64,000 bases of DNA from Trichocoleus desertorum NBK24 (GCF_030409055.1 NZ_CP116619.1:1335628-1399627); one strand, 5' to 3'. Shown: positions 1-10,507, counted from the stretch's first letter. Translations and numbers: made by a program. Notes: generated by a model from the sequence alone, not told the origin.

Positions 1-1
1 T

Positions 2-214
2 CTTTTGCAGCAACTCGCTCAACCTGAACTCCTTCAGTTAGATGCATTTTCTGTAGAATTTGAGCAAAATGCGTTTAACACCTCGGCTTACCAGGCTGCA
101 TGGCTCAGGGTTGAGCGGATTTTACGCCAGTGTGCCCAGTATCATTTCGATCGCCCGATTCGCTCCGCTGCCTTGATTGATACCTGTTTCCTGTCTGTGC
201 CAACTGCTCCTTAA
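2..214 (+). CDS. 3' end of an unidentified gene (partial)
   Basis: An open frame enters from the left edge and stops with TAA at 212-214. Its last residues are [13 protein letters not shown]. It is open from the first complete codon, so the true start probably lies outside the window, although a TTG at position 5 is possible. I do not recognise the family. It lies 11 nt before the MFS gene on the same strand, so the two may be cotranscribed. It could also be a chance open frame. Confidence 0.35.
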   Translation, partial: LLQQLAQPELLQLDAFSVEFEQNAFNTSAYQAAWLRVERILRQCAQYHFDRPIRSAALIDTCFLSVPTAP

Positions 215-225
215 CTGCTTCAACT

Positions 226-1953
226 ATGATGCGATTGTCGGATTCTGATTTGCAACTGCTGGCTTTGCCATCCCTCAACCATGCCAACTCTGGGATGGAA
301 GTTGGTAACCGCTATCATTCCCAGTCCAACGGCGATCGCGACGCCTTTGCGGGAGAAGGCCAAGCTAGATTTAATCCAGCCACTAGTCGCCTCTCTCAAG
401 AAGATTTAGCCGAAGTCGTTAAAGCAGAGCAGCATAAGGAAGTGGCAGACGAAACTTCTCAATTTTCGGCTACAGAAGATGAGCGATCGCCAACCGTCGA
501 GCATCATAGTGATCATCACAGTGGCCCTAGCACCCTAGCAGGTTTAGCCCCTGCCCCTGGAGAGAGCCATTTAACGCCTAGCAATGGCACTAGCACTGGC
601 GGCACTGCTCTCCCGAGTGAAACTCCTGATGTAGAGCCAGATTTTGAGCAGGGGTTTCTGCCAGTTCTCAAAAATCGTAATTTTCTAGCCTTGTGGAGTG
701 GCCAAGTTTTTTCGCAATTGGCCGACAAAGTTTACCTAGTGCTAATGATCGCGCTGATCGCAACTCGCTTCCAAGCGGAAGACCAAACGATTAGCGGCTG
801 GGTCTCTTCGATCATGATTGCCTTTACGATTCCAGCCGTTTTATTTGGCTCTGTCGCCGGAGCGCTAGTCGATCGCTGGCCGAAGAAGCCTGTGCTGGTC
901 ATTACAAATTTGTTGCGGGGTGGTTTGGTCTTAACTCTACCCCCACTGCTCTGGATTTCTCAAGGTTGGGCACCCCTGGGAGGCTTCCCCATCGGCTTTG
1001 GTCTCTTGCTAGGCGTGACTTTTCTCGTCTCTACGCTGACTCAGTTTTTTGCTCCAGCAGAACAATCTGCCATTCCCTTGATGGTAGAGCGGCGGCATTT
1101 GTTGTCAGCCAATTCCCTCTATACAACCACCATGATGGCTTCTGTGATTATTGGCTTTGCTGTGGGGGAGCCGCTGCTGGCGATCGCGGATCACATCATG
1201 ACGCAAATCAGTGGCGGTCTCAGTATTGGCAAAGAACTCGTAGTTGGGGGTGGCTATGCGATCGCGGGTTTAATTTTGCTATTGCTGAAAACCAATGAAA
1301 AAATAACCGTCACTCAAGAAGAATCTCCTCACATCTGGCAAGACGTGCGAGAGGGACTGGATTATTTGAGGCAGCAAACCCGTGTCCGCAGCGCTCTGAT
1401 TCAACTGGTCATCCTATTCTCAATTTTTGCCGCTTTAGCAGTGTTGGCAGTTCGTTTGGCAGAGGTAATTCCAGGGATAAAATCTTCGCAGTTTGGCTTC
1501 CTACTGGCTGCGGGTGGTGTCGGCATGGCGGGCGGAGCGGCTGTTTTGGGGCAATTCGGTCAGCGCTTTTCTCACAATCAACTGAGCTTGATTGGCTCGA
1601 TTGGCATGACAGGTTCTCTACTCGGACTTGCGGTATTTACCCATCAGCTTTGGCCCGTATTGCTACTACTTACCGCCCTAGGTGGCTTTGCCGCCATTAT
1701 TGGGGTGCCCATGCAAACCACGATTCAAGAAGAAACCCCGGAAGAAATGCGAGGGAAGATCTTTGGTTTGCAAAATAATGCCATTAATATTGCTTTGAGT
1801 TTGCCCTTGGCTTTAGCAGGTGTGGCTGAAACATTCCTGGGTTTGCGGGCTGTATTTGTCAGCTTGGCCCTGTTGGCGATCGCAGGAGGGCTCCTGACCT
1901 GGTATATTTCCCGTACAGGATCAAATCCGTTAGCCAACACTGACAAATCATAA
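226..1953 (+). CDS. MFS transporter with long N-terminal extension
   Basis: This is a 575-residue integral membrane protein of the major facilitator superfamily. Residues 1 to about 140 are hydrophilic and low in complexity (rich in S, T, E, H and P) and are not part of the fold. The transporter starts near residue 145 (LPVLKNRNFLALWSGQ), followed by about 12 hydrophobic segments. The loop after TM2 has an MFS-type basic motif (GALVDRWPKKP). The substrate cannot be told from sequence. There is no clear Shine-Dalgarno before ATG 226, so translation may start later and the extension could be shorter. The glycosyltransferase gene follows after 16 nt on the same strand. Confidence 0.8.
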   Translation: MMRLSDSDLQLLALPSLNHANSGMEVGNRYHSQSNGDRDAFAGEGQARFNPATSRLSQEDLAEVVKAEQHKEVADETSQFSATEDERSPTVEHHSDHHSGPSTLAGLAPAPGESHLTPSNGTSTGGTALPSETPDVEPDFEQGFLPVLKNRNFLALWSGQVFSQLADKVYLVLMIALIATRFQAEDQTISGWVSSIMIAFTIPAVLFGSVAGALVDRWPKKPVLVITNLLRGGLVLTLPPLLWISQGWAPLGGFPIGFGLLLGVTFLVSTLTQFFAPAEQSAIPLMVERRHLLSANSLYTTTMMASVIIGFAVGEPLLAIADHIMTQISGGLSIGKELVVGGGYAIAGLILLLLKTNEKITVTQEESPHIWQDVREGLDYLRQQTRVRSALIQLVILFSIFAALAVLAVRLAEVIPGIKSSQFGFLLAAGGVGMAGGAAVLGQFGQRFSHNQLSLIGSIGMTGSLLGLAVFTHQLWPVLLLLTALGGFAAIIGVPMQTTIQEETPEEMRGKIFGLQNNAINIALSLPLALAGVAETFLGLRAVFVSLALLAIAGGLLTWYISRTGSNPLANTDKS

Positions 1954-1969
1954 GTTGACACTCATCTGA

Positions 1970-3130
1970 ATGCACATTGCTTGGCTTGGAAAAAAATCGC
2001 CCTTTTGCGGCAACGTTACTTATAGCCGGGAAGTTACCAACAATCTGCTAGATCGGGGATACCAGGTTAGCTTTCTCCACTTTGCCCAGGAAGAAGACAC
2101 TCCAGCAGCTTGGTCAGACTATCAGGAAGTCTCCATTCCCTTTCTTTACAAATCTCAGGTTTACACCATTCCCACCCTCAAATCCAGCAAAATTCTGGCA
2201 CAGGCACTCCGGGAACTTAAGCCTGATATAGTCCACGCTTCCTTAACGCTATCGCCTCTCGACTTTTTACTGCCAGAGATTTGTGCTGAGCTAGATTTGC
2301 CCTTGGTGGCGACCTTTCATCCTGCTTTCGATCGCAGGCGTCGGCTAACTTCGAGTACGCAGCACTTGACGTACCAGCTCTACGCCCCTTTTCTCGCCAA
2401 CTACGATAGTGTCATTGTCTTTTCCGATATTCAACGAGATTTGCTGGTGCGCTTAGGCGTTTCTCCAGGCAGAGTGGCAGTGATTCCGAACGGAGTTGAT
2501 GTTCAAAAATATTCTCCAGGCCCTTCCCGGCTCAAAGCGCAGCTAAATGCCCAACAAGTCTATGTTTATCAAGGCCGCATCGCTTTAGAGAAGAATGTTG
2601 AGTCTTTACTGCGTGGCTGGAAACAGGCAAATATGGGACCTGACTGCAAGCTAGTCATTGTGGGAGATGGCTCCCTAAGACCCTCACTAGAACCGTTTTA
2701 TGGCCCAGATGCGGGCATTCTATGGTTAGGGTTTGAAGCCAATGAGCAGCGCCGCATCGAGATTTTGCGCGGTTCAGATGTATTTATTTTGCCTTCTTTT
2801 GTAGAAGGGTTATCGCTGTCTCTGTTAGAGGCAATGGCCTGTGGCGTTGCTTGTATCGCGACCGATGCGGGAGCAGACGGGGAGGTTTTAGCAGGAAGTG
2901 GAGTGAGTGGGGATGCGGGCGTCATTTTGAAGCCCCAAGGCGTGCACGGGCAATTACGCCACATTTTGCCTATGTTCCGTAACTTACCTGAGCTAGCAGC
3001 TTTGCTAGGCCAAAAAGCCCGCCAACGAGTGCTGGAACGCTACACCCTGAATGGCAACATCACACAGATAGAAGAGCTTTACGCCCAGGTATTGCAACGA
3101 GGGCGAGTTCAAGTGGGTAGCCGAGTTTAA
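1970..3130 (+). CDS. GT4 family glycosyltransferase, possibly DGDG synthase-like
   Basis: This 386-residue GT-B glycosyltransferase belongs to family GT4 (retaining). The N-terminal domain opens with MHIAWLGKKSPFCGN. The donor-binding C-terminal domain shows the GT4 pattern PSFVEGLSLSLLEAMACG, with two conserved glutamates, and a GxG-type loop (IVGDGSLRP). There is no signal peptide or transmembrane helix, so it acts in the cytoplasm or at the membrane surface. From memory, the N-terminus resembles cyanobacterial digalactosyldiacylglycerol synthase DgdA (Synechocystis slr1508), which would make thylakoid galactolipid. That link is a recollection without an alignment, so I give no gene symbol. 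Confidence 0.8.
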   Translation: MHIAWLGKKSPFCGNVTYSREVTNNLLDRGYQVSFLHFAQEEDTPAAWSDYQEVSIPFLYKSQVYTIPTLKSSKILAQALRELKPDIVHASLTLSPLDFLLPEICAELDLPLVATFHPAFDRRRRLTSSTQHLTYQLYAPFLANYDSVIVFSDIQRDLLVRLGVSPGRVAVIPNGVDVQKYSPGPSRLKAQLNAQQVYVYQGRIALEKNVESLLRGWKQANMGPDCKLVIVGDGSLRPSLEPFYGPDAGILWLGFEANEQRRIEILRGSDVFILPSFVEGLSLSLLEAMACGVACIATDAGADGEVLAGSGVSGDAGVILKPQGVHGQLRHILPMFRNLPELAALLGQKARQRVLERYTLNGNITQIEELYAQVLQRGRVQVGSRV

Positions 3131-3146
3131 TCCGCAGATTAGAGGG

Positions 3147-4070
3147 TTAGTTCTCAGAGGGAATTGCGGCAGCAGGCAGAGGCCAACCTAAACGGGTGGG
3201 CTGCTGATAAACTCGCTTCAAGGTATTGACATCTCTCGGAGAAATAGCGGCTGGATTACGCACTTGCGAAAAATAAAGGGCGTCAGTTTGCAGAGGGCTA
3301 TGGCCCCAAAGGCCCAAGGCGTGACCTAGCTCGTGGCGAGCTGCTGCTTGGATGTATTGAGGAGTTTGGCTAGGACGCAACCAAATTGTGCAGCGGTGAA
3401 GTAAAACAGGTAACGTATTATCCGATTGCTTGGTATAAAGTTCGTAGCGGGTTTCGGCGGAGCGGACTCGGTAATTGCGATCGCCAGGTTTCGGCCCCCC
3501 TTTGGTTAAAGGAGGAGGCGATCGCCAAATCGTAATATCTGCCTGCTCCGAGCGTTCAATTAATTGCAAGGGTAGATAAGCTTGCCATTCCACAACGGCT
3601 TGCTTCACTGCCTGCACCCATGCCTGAGTTTGAACCTGAGCTTGAGACTCTCGTTTTGCGACTCCTAGCATCGCTGCTGTCGCAATCGGTGACTCCACAT
3701 AAACCTTGACAGGAAACTGGGACCAAACTAAAGCCCCTACAGACAGCGGTTGAATTTGATCAAAGTAGTCGCCCTGACTTGAGCGATCGCGCCAACTGGC
3801 CAAGGTCTGGGGTAAAGGGTGAACTTGCAGAGGTGGCAGTTCTGAGCTAGATGGGGAGCTAGACAGAGCGGCATTGACCCAAAGGGCGGTCATAACAACC
3901 AACGCAATGGTTCCTAAAACTAACCCTGAACTGCGAAGAAGCTGCTTCAGTTGGCGATCGCCCGACCTCTGACCATTTTGTGTACACGAAAAAGGCGATC
4001 GGATTCTACCCAGCCGTAGCAGCGATCGCCTCTGTAACCAATGCATGACCTTCAACAAAATGCCAGACAA
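3147..4070 (-). CDS. Membrane-anchored matrixin-like zinc metallopeptidase
   Basis: The protein has 307 residues. A hydrophobic segment at about 48-70 is a likely signal anchor, leaving the rest in the periplasm or lumen. Residues 246-257 read HELGHALGLWGH, an HExxH zinc motif with catalytic Glu247 and a metzincin-like glycine at 253. The third histidine (257) is one residue later than in the classic HExxHxxGxxH. A Pro/Ser-rich stretch follows the anchor. The gene starts 2 nt after the secG stop, so gpmI, secG and this gene look cotranscribed. The substrate is unknown. Confidence 0.7.
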   Translation of the reverse strand: MSGILLKVMHWLQRRSLLRLGRIRSPFSCTQNGQRSGDRQLKQLLRSSGLVLGTIALVVMTALWVNAALSSSPSSSELPPLQVHPLPQTLASWRDRSSQGDYFDQIQPLSVGALVWSQFPVKVYVESPIATAAMLGVAKRESQAQVQTQAWVQAVKQAVVEWQAYLPLQLIERSEQADITIWRSPPPLTKGGPKPGDRNYRVRSAETRYELYTKQSDNTLPVLLHRCTIWLRPSQTPQYIQAAARHELGHALGLWGHSPLQTDALYFSQVRNPAAISPRDVNTLKRVYQQPTRLGWPLPAAAIPSEN

Positions 4071-4072
4071 TT

Positions 4073-4306
4073 CTACCGATTAAACCATCCAGCACTCAGA
4101 CCCACCGTTAAAGACATAAAGACCACCACCAAGGTCCAGGTGACTCGGTTCAAGGTAGTTTCAGCACTCTTAGTACTTGTAAAAAGTTGGGCTTGCCCAC
4201 CGATGCCACCAAGGCCATCTCCTTTAGGACTGTGTAGCAAAACCAGGATAATCAGGCCCAGCGCTGACAAGGCCCATATTACTTGAATGATCGTACTCAG
4301 TGTCAT
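4073..4306 (-). CDS. secG: Protein translocase subunit SecG
   Basis: This 77-residue protein has two transmembrane helices joined by the glycine-rich loop LLHSPKGDGLGGIGG, which is characteristic of SecG. SecG is the small accessory subunit of the SecYEG channel and assists SecA-driven export across the plasma or thylakoid membrane. Length and hairpin topology match the family. It sits 42 nt after gpmI and 2 nt before the peptidase gene. The channel subunit secY is in this same window at 15210-16514. Confidence 0.92.
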   Translation of the reverse strand: MTLSTIIQVIWALSALGLIILVLLHSPKGDGLGGIGGQAQLFTSTKSAETTLNRVTWTLVVVFMSLTVGLSAGWFNR

Positions 4307-4348
4307 TACAGCCAGCTCAATTGCAGTAGGTTTAACGAGATAGAAATT

Positions 4349-5947
4349 CTACAGAGACACTCGGACGGGGGTTCGATTCGCCCGCACATCAAGAGTAGCG
4401 GGTTGAATCATGGAACGACCTGTCATTTCCGGTGGCTTCGGTAGTTTCAGAATATCCAAAATTGTTGGGGCAATATCTGCCAAACGACCGTCCGAGCGCA
4501 GGGACACATCAGTTCCATGACCCGGAATTTTCAGCCCTTCCCCTTCTACCAGAATAAAAGGAACTGGATTAGTCGTGTGGGCTGTCCAAGCACTACCCTG
4601 CTCATCCCGCATATACTCGGCGTTGCCGTGGTCAGCCGTAATCAAGGCGGTGCCCCCAGCTTGGCTAATACTCTCTAACAAACGGCCCAAACATCGGTCT
4701 ACCGTTTGCAACGCCTGCACTGTCGCTTCAATCTGTCCCGTATGCCCCACCATGTCTGGATTGGCATAGTTGATCACAATCAGCGAGTAAATCCGCTTCT
4801 CAATTGCGGCAATCGCCCTATCCGTTAATGGCTCGGCGGACATGGCTGGGGCACGATCGTAGGTAGGTACCATTGGACTCGGAACGAGTTCTCGGTCTTC
4901 CCCCGCAAATGGCTCCTCAATCCCACCGTTGAAGAAGTAGGTGACGTGAGCGTACTTTTCTGTTTCAGCGGTGCGGAACTGGTTTAAACCATGACTTGCG
5001 ATTACTTCGCCCAAAATATTGCTAAGGTTCTGCGGCTCAAACGCCACTAAAACGGGCAGGCTGGAGTCGTATTGCGTGAAGGTAGCAAAGGTTAAGGGTT
5101 GAACTTGCTCCCGCTCAAACCCTTTGAAGTTGGGGTCTACAAACGCTTGAGTGAGTTGACGAGCCCGATCGGGACGGAAGTTGAAGAAGATCACACCATC
5201 TCCCGGTGCGATCGCGCCTGAGGCAATCCGAGTGGGGAGTAGAAACTCATCTGTTGTGCCCTCTGCGTAAGCAGCCAGCAGCACTTCTAAGGCCGAGCGA
5301 CCATCTCCAGGGCCATCCGTGGTCATCACCTCATAAACCCGTTGCACCCGATCCCAACGGTGATCGCGATCCATACTGTAGTAGCGACCACAAAGAGTAG
5401 CAATACGACCCACACCAATGCGATCAATATAGGATTGGAGGCTAAGAAGGGTCTCCTTACCGTCGTTGGGCTGGGTATCGCGACCATCGGTGATGGCATG
5501 GATACAGACATCTGCGATCGCTTGCTCCTTAGCTAAGTCCAGTAGCCCAAACAGGTGGCTGAGATGAGAGTGAACTCCACCTTCGGAGCAAAGTCCCACT
5601 AGGTGCAGCTTAGTGCCTCGCTGCTTTACCTCTTGACAAACCTTAACTAGAGCGGGATTACTAAGCAGGGTACCGTCTTCTACTGCATCAGAAATTCGCA
5701 CCAACTCTTGCGGCACAATTCGCCCCGCTCCAATGTTGAGATGGCCGACTTCAGAGTTTCCCATCTGACCTTCAGGCAAACCCACATCTTTGCCCGAAGT
5801 CCGAATCAAAGTTTTAGGATAAACGGCCCAAAGGCTATTCATCACGGGTGTTTTGGCAGCGGCAATGGCATTGCCATCAGTTTCTTCCCGGTATCCCCAA
5901 CCATCTAAGATGACTAGCACCACCGGAGAAACAGGTGCTTGCGCCAT
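4349..5947 (-). CDS. gpmI: 2,3-bisphosphoglycerate-independent phosphoglycerate mutase
   Basis: GpmI interconverts 3- and 2-phosphoglycerate in glycolysis, using two Mn ions and a phosphoserine. The protein has 532 residues, normal for the family. VVLVILDGWGYREETDGNA at the start and GNSEVGHLNIGAGR hold the metal site and the phosphorylated serine. The alkaline-phosphatase-type ADHGNAE motif lies in the C-terminal part. I chose the second ATG (MAQAPVSP) because AAAGGG lies 9 nt upstream of it. An in-frame ATG 18 nt earlier would make that same stretch coding. It is the first gene of the gpmI-secG-peptidase group. Confidence 0.93.
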   Translation of the reverse strand: MAQAPVSPVVLVILDGWGYREETDGNAIAAAKTPVMNSLWAVYPKTLIRTSGKDVGLPEGQMGNSEVGHLNIGAGRIVPQELVRISDAVEDGTLLSNPALVKVCQEVKQRGTKLHLVGLCSEGGVHSHLSHLFGLLDLAKEQAIADVCIHAITDGRDTQPNDGKETLLSLQSYIDRIGVGRIATLCGRYYSMDRDHRWDRVQRVYEVMTTDGPGDGRSALEVLLAAYAEGTTDEFLLPTRIASGAIAPGDGVIFFNFRPDRARQLTQAFVDPNFKGFEREQVQPLTFATFTQYDSSLPVLVAFEPQNLSNILGEVIASHGLNQFRTAETEKYAHVTYFFNGGIEEPFAGEDRELVPSPMVPTYDRAPAMSAEPLTDRAIAAIEKRIYSLIVINYANPDMVGHTGQIEATVQALQTVDRCLGRLLESISQAGGTALITADHGNAEYMRDEQGSAWTAHTTNPVPFILVEGEGLKIPGHGTDVSLRSDGRLADIAPTILDILKLPKPPEMTGRSMIQPATLDVRANRTPVRVSL

Positions 5948-6045
5948 ACTAAGTTGCCCTTTCATTCAGTGATTTCTCCGCAATCATACCATCGAGTTCT
6001 AAATCTAAAATTGCTGATATTACGAGAATCTTAAGTGAGGCTGGA

Positions 6046-7764
6046 TTAAGCTTGCGCTTGGGTCTTTTTGGATTTTTCTTTTTCGCGCTGTTTTTCGCGT
6101 TTCGCAGCTACTTTAGCCGCCTTCTCAGCCTCTATAGCCGCCAGCTTAGCTTTTTCTTTTTCTTCAGCAACCTTATCTAAATAGTAGTGATAATCTCCCA
6201 AATAAACTCGAAATTCTCCATCGCGAATTTCCACAATTTTATTAGCGACCTGAGAAATAAAATAGCGATCGTGGGAGACGATAATTGCCGTTCCATCGTA
6301 GTTTTGGAGGGCTTCTTCCAGCATTTCTTTGGCTGGAATATCCAAATGGTTGGTAGGCTCATCCAGAATCAGCAAGTTAGCAGGCTGCAAAAGCATTTTA
6401 GCTAGAGCCAGACGGGCTTTCTCACCGCCACTCAAAGCTTCTACACGCTTATAAACGGTATCACCACTAAACAAAAATCGCCCTAATAATGTCCGGACTT
6501 CCTCATTTTTCCAGTCAGGCACCTCATCATGAATGGTTTCCATGACGGTCTTATTTAGGTCTAAAGCTTCGGCTTGATTTTGCTCAAAGTAGCTAGGAAT
6601 AACGTTATGATCCCCTAACTTAACGCTGCCTTCGGTTGCTTGCTCCATGCCCATAATTAAGCGTAGAACAGTGGATTTACCCGCTCCATTTGGACCTAGG
6701 AAAGCCACGCGATCGCCACGCTCAATTAAAAGCTCCGCTCCTAAAAACAGAATCTTCTCGTCGTAGGTGTGAACCAAGTTTTCGATCATCACTACTTCCC
6801 GACCACTCCGGGGAGCAGGGGGAAAACGGAAGTGGAGGGTGCGGACATCCCCAGTTGGAGCTTCAATTCGCTCAACTTTTTCTAGCTGCTTTTCACGGCT
6901 CTTAGCCTGGGTACTGCGAGTTGCACTAGCGCGGAAGCGATCTACGAAAGCTTGTTGCTTATCGAGTTCTTTTTGCTGCCGTTCGTAGGCACTCAATTGG
7001 GCATCGCGCAGTTCAGACTTCTGTTGCAGATAGGCTGAGTAGTTGCCGAGGTAGGTGGTAGAAACTCCACGTTCAGTCTCGACAATTTGGGTGCAGAGGC
7101 GATCTAAAAATTCTCGGTCATGAGAGACAATCACCAGAGGGGTGGTCAATCCTTTGAGATAGGTTTCCAGCCACTCAATTGTTTCTAGATCTAGGTGGTT
7201 TGTCGGCTCGTCCAGCAGCAGCAGATCAGGGGACTGGAGCAAAATTTTGCCCAAACTCATCCGCATCTGCCAACCCCCACTAAAGGCGCTGACTAAGCGA
7301 TCGCTATCTTCAGGTTCAAAGCCAATTTCTGGCAAGATCTTTTCAATCTGCGCCTCTAATCCATAGCCATCTAGAGCCTCAAACTGCCGTTGAAAGCGAT
7401 CCATCTTGCGGATGAGAACGTCTAATTCTTCGGGAGTGGCAGTTTCCATTTGCCGATGGATTTCGGACAAGGCTATATGCGCTTGGTTCGCCTCTTCAAA
7501 GGCTTGCCACATTTCTTCTCGGACAGTCCGAGTGGGATCTACATCAAATTCCTGAGTTAAATGGGCGATTCGCAAGCTCGCAGGTCGAATCACCTCACCT
7601 GCCGTTGGCTCGATCTCCCCCACAATAATCTTTAGCTGGGTCGATTTCCCTGCCCCATTTACCCCTACTAAACCAATGCGATCGCCTGGTTTGACTTCCC
7701 AGCTAACATCTTTTAAAACTTCGCCAGTGGGGTAAATTTTGCTAATACGCTCTAACCGTAGCAT
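6046..7764 (-). CDS. ABC-F family ATP-binding protein
   Basis: The protein has 572 residues and two ABC ATPase domains in tandem with no membrane segment, the ABC-F arrangement of ribosome-associated translation factors (EttA, Uup, YkpA types). Domain 1 has Walker A GVNGAGKST and signature FSGGWQMRMSL. Domain 2 has GPNGAGKST and LSGGEKARLAL. Both Walker B regions read LLLDEPTNHLD or LILDEPTNHLD. A charged linker of about 80 residues separates the domains. The C-terminal tail is rich in Lys, Glu and Ala and probably forms a coiled coil. The subfamily cannot be assigned by eye. Confidence 0.9.
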   Translation of the reverse strand: MLRLERISKIYPTGEVLKDVSWEVKPGDRIGLVGVNGAGKSTQLKIIVGEIEPTAGEVIRPASLRIAHLTQEFDVDPTRTVREEMWQAFEEANQAHIALSEIHRQMETATPEELDVLIRKMDRFQRQFEALDGYGLEAQIEKILPEIGFEPEDSDRLVSAFSGGWQMRMSLGKILLQSPDLLLLDEPTNHLDLETIEWLETYLKGLTTPLVIVSHDREFLDRLCTQIVETERGVSTTYLGNYSAYLQQKSELRDAQLSAYERQQKELDKQQAFVDRFRASATRSTQAKSREKQLEKVERIEAPTGDVRTLHFRFPPAPRSGREVVMIENLVHTYDEKILFLGAELLIERGDRVAFLGPNGAGKSTVLRLIMGMEQATEGSVKLGDHNVIPSYFEQNQAEALDLNKTVMETIHDEVPDWKNEEVRTLLGRFLFSGDTVYKRVEALSGGEKARLALAKMLLQPANLLILDEPTNHLDIPAKEMLEEALQNYDGTAIIVSHDRYFISQVANKIVEIRDGEFRVYLGDYHYYLDKVAEEKEKAKLAAIEAEKAAKVAAKREKQREKEKSKKTQAQA

Positions 7765-8053
7765 TCAGAGCCTCCGAGGCAGGTAGGGTGGGAAGAGTTG
7801 GCACAAGGCAGGAATGCAGTTTTTCTAGCGATCGCCAAGCGCTGAATCTGCAACAAAATTTAATTATAGTTGGCGGTCAACGATCCTTATACATCTGTAA
7901 GTTTGATTCCTACAGGACTCAATCATCAGACGTTGACAGTCACCGCCTGCCCGACACTTTTGTTAGTAAATCAAAAAACTAAACGCCTGCACCGTTTCCT
8001 TACCAACAGTACAGGCGTAGATGAGCCACTCGTGTCTTAACAACTTAGCTCGC
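7765..8053. other. Intergenic region between prfA and the ABC-F gene
   Basis: Both flanking genes are on the minus strand. The right end holds the prfA terminator (annotated separately). The middle is AT-rich and contains, on the minus strand, a perfect TATAAT (revcomp near 7862-7867) that could be the -10 element of the ABC-F promoter, but no good -35 lies 16-18 nt upstream. I see no RNA gene or supported ORF. Confidence 0.4.
7972..8018 (-). terminator. Intrinsic terminator after prfA
   Basis: On the minus strand a 14-bp stem (arms 8018-8005 and 7996-7983, two G-U pairs) closes an 8-nt loop and is followed by TTAGTTTTTT. It lies 36 nt past the prfA stop codon and is the best candidate for the end of the whole ribosomal protein cluster. 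Confidence 0.8.
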
Positions 8054-9172
<1,119 letters not shown>

Positions 9173-9194
9173 TTACTCAAAAGTAGAGGTGTTG

Positions 9195-9232
9195 AGAAAA
9201 AAGTTAAACGCCCTAGCAGCTCATCCAGGGCG
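9195..9232 (-). terminator. Terminator-like hairpin between rpmE and prfA
   Basis: On the minus strand CGCCCT pairs with AGGGCG around a 12-nt loop, followed by TTTAACTTTTTT. It lies about 20 nt after the rpmE stop and 38 nt before the prfA start. The stem is short, so it may terminate only partly and lower prfA expression relative to rpmE. Confidence 0.55.
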
Positions 9233-9251
9233 ATACCAGCCAACCACCTAC

Positions 9252-9500
9252 CTACTTCTTCTTTCTCGTCTGAGCTGTATCTTCTGGTTGGCCATCCATC
9301 ATGCCGTACTTCCGCAGGAAACGCTCAACGCGACCCTCGGTATCAATAATTTTTTGGGTTCCGGTATAGAACGGGTGGTTACCAGACCAAACATCGACGT
9401 GCAACTCTGGCTTGGTGGAACCCACTGTCATCACTACTTCCCCATTGCAGTACACTTTGGCTTCTGGGTACCACTCAGGATGAATCTCCGACTTAGGCAT
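9252..9500 (-). CDS. rpmE: 50S ribosomal protein L31
   Basis: L31 sits at the central protuberance of the large subunit and bridges to the small subunit. The protein has 82 residues and reads MPKSEIHPEWYPEAKVYCNG, the usual L31 start. Only one cysteine (Cys18) is present and the CxxC pairs of the zinc-binding form are missing, so this is the zinc-free (C-) variant. It is separated from rpsI by a terminator-like hairpin and so probably has its own promoter, which I could not place. Confidence 0.93.
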   Translation of the reverse strand: MPKSEIHPEWYPEAKVYCNGEVVMTVGSTKPELHVDVWSGNHPFYTGTQKIIDTEGRVERFLRKYGMMDGQPEDTAQTRKKK

Positions 9501-9570
9501 GACTCTCTCTCTCTGAAACTTGGCTATCTCTCTACAAATTTTAGCTTTTAGTTCTACAGCTTTGGCCCGT

Positions 9571-9609
9571 AAAAACTAAAGCCAGGAATTAACCACACTT
9601 CTGGCTTTA
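9571..9609 (-). terminator. Terminator-like hairpin after rpsI
   Basis: TAAAGCCAG (minus strand) pairs perfectly with CTGGCTTTA across a 15-nt loop, followed by GTTTTTACG. It begins about 30 nt after the rpsI stop and precedes rpmE. Confidence 0.65.
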
Positions 9610-9638
9610 CCAGTCTCTTGGCTAAAAGAGCGAGGTGA

Positions 9639-10052
9639 TTAACGCTTGGAGAACTGAGGAGCTTTCCGAGCTTTGCGCAAACCATACTTCTTCCGCTCTT
9701 TGGCGCGGGGGTCGCGGGTCATATAACCTTCGATTTTCAAAGGCTTCCGATTTTCTGGATCGAGCTGGCACAGGGCACGGGCTACACCCAAGCGAATAGA
9801 GTCAGCTTGACCTGTCAAACCGCCACCTTCGGCGTTGACAAGAATGTCATATTCATTTTCCAAACCCAAAGTCTCCAAAGGAGCCTTGGCAGCTGACAAA
9901 TAGGCTGCATTAAATTGCAGATACAAGTCGCCAGGTTTGCCGTTGATGGTTAACTTGCCATTGCCTGGAACCAAACGCACACGGGCAATAGCAGACTTGC
10001 GGCGGCCTGTACCCCAATAGACAACGCGATCGCTTTGGTCAGTTGCTTGCAT
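9639..10052 (-). CDS. rpsI: 30S ribosomal protein S9
   Basis: S9 is a head protein of the small subunit whose C-terminal tail reaches the P-site tRNA. The protein has 137 residues with the fold signature [19 protein letters not shown] and the invariant basic tail ending QFSKR. Its ATG overlaps the rplM stop by one base (TAATG), which implies translational coupling. The rplM-rpsI pairing is conserved across bacteria. Confidence 0.96.
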   Translation of the reverse strand: MQATDQSDRVVYWGTGRRKSAIARVRLVPGNGKLTINGKPGDLYLQFNAAYLSAAKAPLETLGLENEYDILVNAEGGGLTGQADSIRLGVARALCQLDPENRKPLKIEGYMTRDPRAKERKKYGLRKARKAPQFSKR

Positions 10053-10507
10053 TACTTCTCTCCTCCGGGAATAGTTTGAATTTCTAGTACTTGAGGCTGC
10101 TGGGCGGCATGGGGATGATCTGGCCCTGCGTATACTTTAAGCTTTGTGAACAGCTGACGACCCAAAGTATTCTTTGGCAGCATGCCTCGCACTGCTTGCT
10201 CCAGAATTCTTTCTGGCAAACGGGCTTGCAACTTGGCAAAGGTTTCCGTTTTCATACCGCCTGGGCGACCAGAGTGGCGACGATACAGCTTTTGGGTCCG
10301 CTTTTTGCCAGTAACAGCAATTTTCTCAGCGTTGACAATGATGACGAAATCACCAGTATCCATAGAAGGGGTGTAGGTCGGTTTATTCTTACCGCGCAAC
10401 ACCATCGCCACTTCAGTGGCCAGTCGGCCTAATCGCTTGTCAGTAGCATCTACGACATACCACTTGCGATCCAAGTCATCCTGATGAGGAAGATAAGTTT
10501 TGTTCAT
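10052..10507 (-). CDS. rplM: 50S ribosomal protein L13
   Basis: L13 is an early-assembly protein of the large subunit. The protein has 151 residues and begins [21 protein letters not shown]. The conserved [18 protein letters not shown] and HSGRPGGMK stretches are present. It lies between truA and rpsI, the standard cyanobacterial order. A stem of CTTTGT with ACAAAG lies just upstream near 10510-10530, with no clear role. Confidence 0.96.
   Translation of the reverse strand: MNKTYLPHQDDLDRKWYVVDATDKRLGRLATEVAMVLRGKNKPTYTPSMDTGDFVIIVNAEKIAVTGKKRTQKLYRRHSGRPGGMKTETFAKLQARLPERILEQAVRGMLPKNTLGRQLFTKLKVYAGPDHPHAAQQPQVLEIQTIPGGEK

Noticed and set aside
4360-4385. GGTTCGATTC, like a tRNA T-loop
   Set aside because: It lies inside the 3' end of gpmI, and no acceptor or anticodon stem can be formed around it.
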